A DNA stretch of 8,851 nucleotides from Bacillota bacterium (GTDB lineage Bacteria; Bacillota; Clostridia; Clostridiales; Clostridiaceae). This document shows, one piece after another, positions 1-3,966 of this stretch. The stretch spans positions 1 through 8,851 of the forward strand of contig JAJYBA010000060.1 of assembly GCA_021779235.1 (NCBI GenBank), given 5' to 3'. Both the position numbers and the translations under genes were made by a program. Within the stretch, counting starts at the first letter, position 1; each line of letters begins with the position of its first letter. A model generated the notes under the pieces. That model saw only the letters and a program-made list of their open reading frames with translations. It made no database searches and had not been told where the DNA came from.

Positions 1-45
1 CTTTGACTCTGGCATTCGTAGGTTCAAATCCTGCTATCCCAGCCA
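1..45 (+). tRNA. tRNA-Gln (UUG), 3' part only
   Basis: The window opens inside the anticodon loop of a tRNA. Positions 1-7 read CTTTGAC, giving anticodon TTG in the standard place, followed by the 3' half of the anticodon stem (TCTGG), a five-base variable loop, a T arm with the GTTCAAAT-type loop closed by GTAGG/CCTGC, the acceptor strand TATCCCA, discriminator G and an encoded CCA. The 5' half lies outside the window. Only four bases separate it from tRNA-Lys, so the two are surely cotranscribed. Confidence 0.9.
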
Positions 46-49
46 ATAT

Positions 50-125
50 GGTTTACTAGCTCAGTTGGTAGAGCACATGACTTTTAATCATGGTGTCCGG
101 GGTTCGATTCCCCGGTAAGCCACCA
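50..125 (+). tRNA. tRNA-Lys (UUU)
   Basis: A complete 76-base cloverleaf. The acceptor stem GGTTTAC pairs with GTAAGCC (one G-U pair). The D arm contains AGCTCAGTTGGTAGAGC. The anticodon stem CATGA/TCATG encloses loop CTTTTAA with anticodon TTT at 83-85. The T arm has GGTTCGATT, and CCA is encoded. Position 37 is A86, in an ANN-decoding tRNA, so t6A and its cyclic form made by TcdA (also encoded in this window) are expected there. Confidence 0.97.
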
Positions 126-135
126 AACTTTATAA

Positions 136-210
136 GGCTCCTTGGTCAAGCGGTCAAGACACCACCCTTTCACGGTGGTAACAGGGGTTCGATTCCCCTA
201 GGAGTCACCA
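136..210 (+). tRNA. tRNA-Glu (UUC)
   Basis: A complete 75-base cloverleaf. The acceptor GGCTCCT pairs with AGGAGTC (one G-U pair). The anticodon stem CCACC/GGTGG encloses loop CTTTCAC with anticodon TTC at 169-171. The T loop has GTTCGATT, and discriminator A plus CCA are encoded. It is the last gene of the tRNA operon, ten bases after tRNA-Lys and just before a terminator. Confidence 0.97.
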
Positions 211-214
211 TTGG

Positions 215-244
215 AAAGTCCTTGCAATAGCAAGGGCTTTTTTT
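215..244 (+). terminator. Intrinsic terminator of the tRNA operon
   Basis: Arms AGTCCTTGC (217-225) and GCAAGGGCT (230-238) form a nine-base-pair stem with one G-U pair, extendable by two A-T pairs. The loop is AATA and a run of seven T follows (238-244). It lies five bases after the CCA of tRNA-Glu. Confidence 0.93.
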
Positions 245-306
245 GTTGATAATTTTTTATTTTGCGAAATAATAATCAATGTTTCCACATAAAATACTAT
301 TATGGC

Positions 307-324
307 TGTGGATAATGTTGATAA
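307..324. promoter_or_regulatory. Tandem DnaA-box-like 9-mers upstream of sfsA
   Basis: TGTGGATAA (307-315) is a perfect reverse complement of the DnaA box TTATCCACA. It is followed without a gap by TGTTGATAA (316-324), one base off. A weaker match in the other orientation, GTTTCCACA, lies at 281-289. The second box overlaps the -35 of the likely sfsA promoter. Single matches are not rare in A+T-rich DNA; the gapless tandem and overlap with the promoter are what make this worth listing. DnaA binding is inference. Confidence 0.35.
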
Positions 325-346
325 CTTTTATAAAACAGTGTATATT
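318..346 (+). promoter_or_regulatory. Likely sigma-A promoter of sfsA
   Basis: TTGATA (318-323) and TATATT (341-346) are separated by exactly 17 bases. Transcription would start near 352-353, just before the GGAG ribosome binding site at 356-359 and the ATG at 368. This supports 368, not the in-frame ATG at 302, as the sfsA start, because 302 lies upstream of the promoter. Confidence 0.6.
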
Positions 347-367
347 TTAAAAAATGGAGATGAAATT

Positions 368-1060
368 ATGCTTATAGACAAAAGGGTTTTTATTGCAGAA
401 TTTATAAGAAGACCAAATAGATTTAAAGCCTATGTAAATTTTAAAGGCGAAGAATTAATGGTACATGTTCCTAATACAGGAAGATGTAGGGAGATATTAA
501 TTCCTGGTTCCACAGTTTTATTAAGAGAGGAACTTAATCCTAGTAGGAAAACACTATATGATCTAATTGCAGGATATAAAGAAAGTAAAATCATTAATAT
601 AGATTCACAAATTCCTAATAAAGTTGTTAATGAAGGCTTAAATAATAAAAAAATCCAAGATCTAGTTAAATATAATATAATACAGAGGGAAAAAACTTTT
701 GGAACTAGTAGATTTGACTTTAAACTATCTAACGACATGGGCGAAGAATATTATCTTGAGGTAAAGGGTGTTACATTTGAAGTAGATGGTAATACTATGT
801 TTCCGGATGCGCCTACAGAGAGAGGAAGAAAACACTTATTAGAGCTTATAGAAGCTAAAAAAATGGGTTTTGGAGCTGGAGTACTATTTCTTATTCAAAT
901 GAGCAACATAAATAATTTTTCTCCCTATGATGAAATGGATAAGGCTTTTGGTGAGGCATTAAGATTAGCATACAAAAATGGCGTTGATATATTTGCTTAT
1001 GAATGTGAAGTCGGTGAAAATTTTATAACTTTAGGTAAGCCGGTTAAGGTTGTTTTATAA
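368..1060 (+). CDS. sfsA: SfsA family DNA-binding/nuclease-like protein
   Basis: SfsA was named in E. coli for stimulating sugar (maltose) fermentation. The family joins an N-terminal OB-like domain to a PD-(D/E)xK nuclease-like C-terminal domain, and current databases call it DNA/RNA nuclease SfsA. Visible signatures (numbered from the start chosen here) are HVPNTGR at 33-39, the likely nuclease triad around D117, E131 and K133 (in EVKGVT), and FPDAPTERGRKHL at 145-157. The ORF is open back to an ATG at 302, but that codon has no ribosome binding site. The ATG at 368 has GGAG eight bases upstream, a promoter just before it, and gives 230 residues, the family's usual length. It seems to be a single-gene unit. 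Identity is firm; the physiological role is poorly known. Confidence 0.93.
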   Translation: MLIDKRVFIAEFIRRPNRFKAYVNFKGEELMVHVPNTGRCREILIPGSTVLLREELNPSRKTLYDLIAGYKESKIINIDSQIPNKVVNEGLNNKKIQDLVKYNIIQREKTFGTSRFDFKLSNDMGEEYYLEVKGVTFEVDGNTMFPDAPTERGRKHLLELIEAKKMGFGAGVLFLIQMSNINNFSPYDEMDKAFGEALRLAYKNGVDIFAYECEVGENFITLGKPVKVVL

Positions 1061-1085
1061 TTTTGAAATTGTTTTAAGTAGCTTA

Positions 1086-1114
1086 TTGATACTTGTCTTA
1101 AAATAAGCAATAAT
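1086..1114 (+). promoter_or_regulatory. Possible promoter of the Nudix gene
   Basis: TTGATA (1086-1091) and AATAAT (1109-1114) are spaced by 17 bases, each one base off consensus. The -35 overlaps the left arm of a seven-base-pair inverted repeat (GCTTATT 1081-1087 / AATAAGC 1102-1108), which has no T tract and so is not a convincing terminator for sfsA. In A+T-rich DNA such promoters need experimental support. Confidence 0.45.
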
Positions 1115-1157
1115 TGAATTAGATTAAGAAAATATGAGAAGTAATAACATAAGAATT

Positions 1158-1174
1158 AAGGAGGAAAAATTTTG
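1158..1174 (+). promoter_or_regulatory. Strong ribosome binding site deciding a TTG start
   Basis: AAGGAGG at 1158-1164 is followed, seven bases later, by TTG at 1172. There is no in-frame ATG near the N-terminus, and the zinc-ribbon CPLCG begins at residue 6, so the TTG start is well supported. Confidence 0.8.
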
Positions 1175-1729
1175 AAATTTAAATATTGCCCACTCTGTGG
1201 AAGAGAATTAATTGAGAAATTTAGCTGGGATGAAGGTGGAGTTCCATATTGCCCTGTAGATGATATTATGTATTTTGATACTCCAAAGCCATGTGTAGTA
1301 GTTGCAGTTTTGAAGGGTAAAGAAATTTTGCTTCTTAAACAAAGTTATATTTTTAAAAATTCAAAGGTATTAGTATCAGGATATGTAACTAATGGAGAAT
1401 CTGTGGAGGGCACAGTATATAGAGAAGTTAAAGAAGAAACAGGAATAACCGTTGGAGATATAAAATATTTGGGAAGTGAGTATTTAGCTTCTAAAGAAAT
1501 TATAATGTTGACTTTTATGGCTAAATATATTGAAGGGGAGATAAATAAGTCTTCTGAAGTTGAATGGGTTGAGTGGAGAAATATAGATGATGCCTTGTGT
1601 GAAATGAGTGAAGATGAAATAGGAAAAAGGGTGGTTAGAAAATTACTAAAAGAGATAGAAAAATTACTAAAAGAGATAGAATGTAAGGGCGAAAAAGCCG
1701 ATAGATGTGAGATAGATACTAATGATTAA
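1172..1729 (+). CDS. Nudix hydrolase with N-terminal zinc-ribbon-like region
   Basis: Nudix enzymes hydrolyse nucleoside diphosphates linked to another moiety, using Mg2+ held by the Nudix box. The box is complete at residues 70-92 (G-x5-E-x7-REV-x-EE-x-GI, with E85, E88 and E89). The N-terminus has CPLCG (C6, C9) and YCPVDD (C27, D30), laid out like the zinc ribbon of NudC-type NADH pyrophosphatases but with Asp where a fourth Cys would be expected. The SQPWPFP signature that marks NADH pyrophosphatases is absent after the box, so the substrate is not predicted. The C-terminal end has a tandem seven-residue repeat (KLLKEIE twice) and a charged tail. At 185 residues it is shorter than NudC. 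The start is TTG. It appears monocistronic. Confidence 0.88.
   Translation: MKFKYCPLCGRELIEKFSWDEGGVPYCPVDDIMYFDTPKPCVVVAVLKGKEILLLKQSYIFKNSKVLVSGYVTNGESVEGTVYREVKEETGITVGDIKYLGSEYLASKEIIMLTFMAKYIEGEINKSSEVEWVEWRNIDDALCEMSEDEIGKRVVRKLLKEIEKLLKEIECKGEKADRCEIDTND
1639..1681 (+). repeat. 21-bp in-frame tandem duplication
   Basis: Bases 1639-1660 match 1660-1681 at period 21, giving two perfect copies. In the Nudix protein this encodes KLLKEIE twice (about residues 157-170), an amphipathic heptad. It looks like a recent slippage duplication. Confidence 0.9.
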
Positions 1730-1998
1730 TTATTTTTTAAGAATTCATATTTGTTTTTTAAAGCAGATAGCAATTTTTAACTAATTGCAATTAAAGATTT
1801 ATATAATTATTTTATGATAGATATAAAATATTTCTAGTATAGATAAAAGAATATAGTTATTACGGGTAGAATTAAACAAATATTGGAAGTATAATTATAT
1901 TCATAAAACTAATATAATATTAGTAGATAAGCAAAAGTTAGACAGGACGGCGTGTCAACCGTAATTTTGAATAAATACGAAAAGAAAGAGGGACAAAG
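1730..1998. other. Intergenic region with little recognisable content
   Basis: 269 bases, very A+T-rich. There is a weak hairpin (GCAATT 1770-1775 / AATTGC 1783-1788) without a proper T tract, and a perfect TATAAT at 1913-1918 that lacks a convincing -35. No ORF or RNA gene is recognised. A conspicuously G+C-rich patch at 1941-1960 is listed separately. Confidence 0.5.
1941..1956. promoter_or_regulatory. Imperfect G+C-rich palindrome, possible operator
   Basis: GACAGGACGGCGTGTC matches its own reverse complement at 12 of 16 positions, with GACA/TGTC ends. It lies 42 bases before the TIM-barrel start and downstream of the TATAAT at 1913-1918, where a repressor could act. No regulator is known to me for this sequence. 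Confidence 0.25.
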
Positions 1999-2721
1999 AT
2001 GGAGAGAGATATTGAGAATAAAAATTTGAACAAAAGAGTACCTCAAATAAAAGGAACTTTGAGAAGTCATATGATAGAGCTACCAAGTGCAATAAGAGAT
2101 GCTAGTGGCATTGTAATATTCGGAAAAAGATTAAAGTCCTTTGTTTTTACTACTGATGTAGCAGTTATGAGAAATACAAACGCTGATGCAGTTATTGCAG
2201 TATATCCATTTACACCTCAGCCAATAATAACAGAGGCATTGCTATTGGCGGCAGATGTACCAGTATTTTGTGGCGTTGGAGGAGGAATTACTACAGGGAA
2301 GAGAGTAACAAATTTAGCACTAGATGCTGAATTTAAGGGGGCTATGGGTGTAGTAGTTAATAATCCAACACCTAATGAAGTTATAAAAAGAGTAAGGGAA
2401 ACCATAGATATCCCAATTATAGTTACAGTTGTATCAGAATTCGAGGATATAGAAGCAAGAATAGATGCAGGAGCAACTATTCTTAATGTTTCAGGTGCTA
2501 AAAGGACAGCTTATATAGTAAGTAAAATAAGAGAAAAGCATCCGGATTTTCCTATAATAGCTACTGGTGGTCCAAGTAATGATACTATAAGGGAAACTAT
2601 AAAAGCAGGAGCTAATGCAATTACGTATACACCGCCAATAGTAGCAGATATTTTAAATGAAATAATGATTGGGTATAGAACAAATTACGAAACAGAGAAT
2701 GAAGAAAACAATACATTATAA
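1999..2721 (+). CDS. TIM-barrel (HisA/HisF-like) protein of unknown specificity
   Basis: The protein alternates beta strands and helices throughout its 240 residues. It carries two glycine motifs near strand ends, GVGGGIT (92-98) and ATGGPSNDT (188-196), and the repeated 'AGA' turns (DAGAT 157-160, KAGANAITY 202-210) typical of (beta/alpha)8 phosphate-binding barrels such as HisA/HisF, ThiG or ThiE. I recall similar clostridial proteins carrying generic 'hydrolase' or 'HisA/HisF-related' labels, but no substrate can be named from the sequence. No signal peptide or membrane segment is seen, so it is cytoplasmic. The start has only a moderate site (GAGGGA, 1988-1993, five bases before ATG); the first dozen residues are polar and may be variable. 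The next gene begins 40 bases after its stop, or overlaps it if an earlier start is used. Confidence 0.75.
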   Translation: MERDIENKNLNKRVPQIKGTLRSHMIELPSAIRDASGIVIFGKRLKSFVFTTDVAVMRNTNADAVIAVYPFTPQPIITEALLLAADVPVFCGVGGGITTGKRVTNLALDAEFKGAMGVVVNNPTPNEVIKRVRETIDIPIIVTVVSEFEDIEARIDAGATILNVSGAKRTAYIVSKIREKHPDFPIIATGGPSNDTIRETIKAGANAITYTPPIVADILNEIMIGYRTNYETENEENNTL

Positions 2722-2751
2722 ATTAACTATTGATAAATTAATTAAAGTGGT

Positions 2752-2764
2752 AGGTGATAAAATG
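2752..2764 (+). promoter_or_regulatory. Ribosome binding site supporting the start at 2762
   Basis: AGGTGAT (2752-2758) is a seven-base match to the downstream half of the full Shine-Dalgarno sequence (AAAGGAGGTGATC). Its AGG lies seven bases before the ATG at 2762. The upstream in-frame starts (TTG 2669, ATG 2699) lack a good site. Confidence 0.5.
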
Positions 2765-2950
2765 GCTGTAGGTGGAGATAACTGTGATAAATGTCCAGAA
2801 GCTTTGGTAAAACAGTGCGATAGCAAAGTTTCGGACTGCATGTGTAAAAGATGTCCAAGAAATTTAGGACAGTGTTTAACTACAAAATACTGTAGAGAAA
2901 CTGAGTCTATAATTAATATAGAAGATTATTGGGAAGACAATCATGAATAA
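2762..2950 (+). CDS. Eight-cysteine miniprotein, likely metal-binding
   Basis: I do not recognise a named family. With the start at 2762 it has 62 residues and eight cysteines (8, 11, 19, 26, 28, 31, 38, 44). They fall into two similar units, C-x2-C-P-x6-C and C-x2-C-P-x5-C, with a C-x-C between, enough for two four-cysteine sites (zinc or iron-sulfur). The acidic tail (IEDYWEDNHE) has no cysteine, and there is no signal peptide. In-frame alternatives are ATG 2699 (83 residues) and TTG 2669 (93 residues), both overlapping the TIM-barrel gene. I prefer 2762 because of its ribosome binding site and because the cysteine region begins directly after it. It is very probably cotranscribed with the TIM-barrel gene, so it may be a partner or electron-transfer subunit; that is inference. 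Confidence 0.75.
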   Translation: MAVGGDNCDKCPEALVKQCDSKVSDCMCKRCPRNLGQCLTTKYCRETESIINIEDYWEDNHE

Positions 2951-3086
2951 GGTAATAGCAGAAAAATTAAAAAAGCTTAAATAGTATGTAAAAAATATAG
3001 AATATCTAAGTAGTGCTACAAGCCTTTTGTATCGACATATGATAATTTATATACTTAATAAATACATTCCTTATGGAAGCTACTAA
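2943..3086 (+). pseudogene. Possible degraded ORF or 13-residue leader-like ORF
   Basis: An ATG at 2943 overlaps the stop of the eight-cysteine gene and opens 13 codons (MNKVIAEKLKKLK) before TAG at 2982. The same frame then stays open for 33 more codons (YVKNIEYLSS...) until TAA at 3084, inside the terminator stem. The amphipathic Lys-rich start followed by YVKNIEYL resembles the first helix of HepT/DUF86-type proteins, but the match is too short to claim. Either a pseudogene with an in-frame stop, a tiny ORF, or chance. Confidence 0.25.
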
Positions 3087-3114
3087 AACAGTTTATGTTT
3101 TAGTAGCTTTTTTT
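3077..3114 (+). terminator. Intrinsic terminator after the TIM-barrel/8-Cys operon
   Basis: AAGCTACTAAAACA (3077-3090) pairs perfectly with TGTTTTAGTAGCTT (3096-3109). The 14-base-pair stem has a five-base loop GTTTA and is followed by seven T (3108-3114). It closes the transcription unit 126 bases after the eight-cysteine gene. Confidence 0.93.
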
Positions 3115-3212
3115 ATATATTTAAAGATTAATTCCATGCAATAAGAATTGAAAACTTAAATAAAAGGAAGACTAAAAACAATATTTTAAATTATAGATAT
3201 AGGAGTGAGATT

Positions 3213-3401
3213 ATGGTTTCAAGTGAAATAAAGATGAGAGTAGCTCAAAATTGCCACGGATATAAAACTAGATATGCCATGGGATTTATGAATAGTATTA
3301 CTTATGGATCTGAAAGTTGTAGTAGCTGTGTTAATTACGTAAGGGGAAAATGTACAGAGGAATTATTTGATGAAATTAGGGAAACAATAAGGGTAAATTG
3401 A
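3213..3401 (+). CDS. 62-residue four-cysteine protein (paralog A)
   Basis: Not a family I can name. Cysteines at 14, 36, 39 and 47 (C-x21-C-x2-C-x7-C) suggest a single four-cysteine metal site. Landmarks shared with the next gene are RVA/HVA at 9-11, C-x-GY at 14-17, GF near 24, SC-x2-C at 35-39, KC at 46-47 and L-x-D at 51-53. No signal peptide or membrane segment is visible. A good site, AGGAG at 3201-3205, lies seven bases before the ATG. It is separated from the upstream operon by a terminator, so it needs its own promoter in the 98 bases before it, where I see no clear -35/-10 pair. Confidence 0.8.
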   Translation: MVSSEIKMRVAQNCHGYKTRYAMGFMNSITYGSESCSSCVNYVRGKCTEELFDEIRETIRVN

Positions 3402-3435
3402 CTAATTCTTTTAAATTATAAGGAGGAATAATATT

Positions 3436-3624
3436 ATGCCAAATATAGAACAGATGATGCATGTAGCAAATAGTTGTAATGGATATGATTCAGTAGGAAC
3501 AGGATTTCAGTCTTCAATAGGTACGCCTTTTAGTAAAAGTTGTGGAAATTGCCATCATTTAAAAAATGATAAATGTGAAGTTAATTTATATGATAAAGTC
3601 TTGGCGGGACTCGATCAAGGTTAA
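3436..3624 (+). CDS. 62-residue four-cysteine protein (paralog B)
   Basis: A paralog of the preceding gene: it has the same length, and cysteines at exactly the same positions (14, 36, 39, 47), although other residues have diverged strongly. It has AAGGAGG at 3420-3426, nine bases before the ATG, and starts 34 bases after paralog A, so the pair is one operon. The cysteine layout suggests a structural zinc or iron-sulfur site. No classical terminator follows; transcription may continue into the structured region and the serine operon. Function unknown. Confidence 0.8.
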   Translation: MPNIEQMMHVANSCNGYDSVGTGFQSSIGTPFSKSCGNCHHLKNDKCEVNLYDKVLAGLDQG

Positions 3625-3649
3625 TGCAAGTATTAAATCATTAATTTTC

Positions 3650-3749
3650 TAACAGTAACTTTCGTAGGCAATTTTTTCACAATTAATACATGTAACAAAA
3701 ATCATTTGTTATGTAATGTAGAAATAGTTGCCTTTCGAAAATGCTGTTA
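3650..3749. repeat. Long imperfect inverted repeat (structured RNA or MITE-like)
   Basis: Nested complementary blocks: TAACAG (3650-3655) with CTGTTA (3744-3749); TTTCG (3660-3664) with CGAAA (3736-3740); AGGCAA (3666-3671) with TTGCCT (3728-3733); and an apical hairpin of ten pairs including two G-U (3690-3699 with 3705-3714, loop AATCA). No U tract follows, so it is not a standard terminator. It could fold as an RNA at the 3' end of the four-Cys operon, or be a short palindromic mobile element; TA at both ends would fit a TA target duplication but is also implied by the palindrome itself. Confidence 0.6.
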
Positions 3750-3795
3750 AAATAGTAATTGTGAGCAATATTTTAGAATATATGTTAAAATAGTA
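3745..3795 (+). repeat. 13-bp direct repeat TGTTAAAATAGTA
   Basis: Perfect copies at 3745-3757 and 3783-3795, 38 bases apart. The first nine bases, TGTTAAAAT, occur a third time at 3881-3889, where they form the extended -10 of the likely serine-operon promoter. The repeats may be additional extended -10 elements or a protein-binding site. Confidence 0.5.
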
Positions 3796-3860
3796 TAGGC
3801 TTTTATATAATAAATGTAGAATATACACTAAAAATCTCATAATATTTCTTTTTTACTATA

Positions 3861-3889
3861 TTGAGAAATTTATCTATAAGTGTTAAAAT
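3861..3889 (+). promoter_or_regulatory. Likely sigma-A promoter of the serine operon
   Basis: TTGAGA (3861-3866) and TAAAAT (3884-3889) are spaced by 17 bases, with a TGT extension (3881-3883) before the -10. Transcription would start near 3895, leaving a leader of about 70 bases before the aminotransferase ATG. Confidence 0.65.
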
Positions 3890-3936
3890 GAAAATGGTTA
3901 TTAGACTTCAAGACAAATCACAAAATGAATAATAAA

Positions 3937-3959
3937 TGGCAAAAGCCAAAACTTGGAGG
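3937..3959 (+). promoter_or_regulatory. Leader with two mutually exclusive small hairpins at the ribosome binding site
   Basis: TGGC (3937-3940) can pair with GCCA (3945-3948) around AAAA. Alternatively CCAA (3946-3949) can pair with TTGG (3953-3956), which would occlude the first two bases of the ribosome binding site GGAGG (3955-3959), seven bases before the ATG at 3967. Both stems are only four pairs, so regulation is speculative. Confidence 0.25.
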
Positions 3960-3966
3960 GTGAATT

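Noticed and set aside
302..367. N-terminal extension of SfsA from the ATG at 302
   Set aside because: No ribosome binding site, it would lie upstream of the best promoter, and it would add 22 residues beyond the usual family length.
430..738. Minus-strand ORF of 102 codons within sfsA
   Set aside because: It lies fully inside a well-supported gene, has no recognisable protein features and reads like the complement of A+T-rich coding sequence.
1081..1108. Hairpin after sfsA as its terminator
   Set aside because: Seven pairs with a 14-base loop and no T run; it does not meet the usual pattern.
3625..3966. T-box or known riboswitch upstream of the serine operon
   Set aside because: I looked for the T-box TGGNACCGCG sequence and for glycine or SAM riboswitch signatures and found none; the leader after the likely transcription start is also only about 70 bases.
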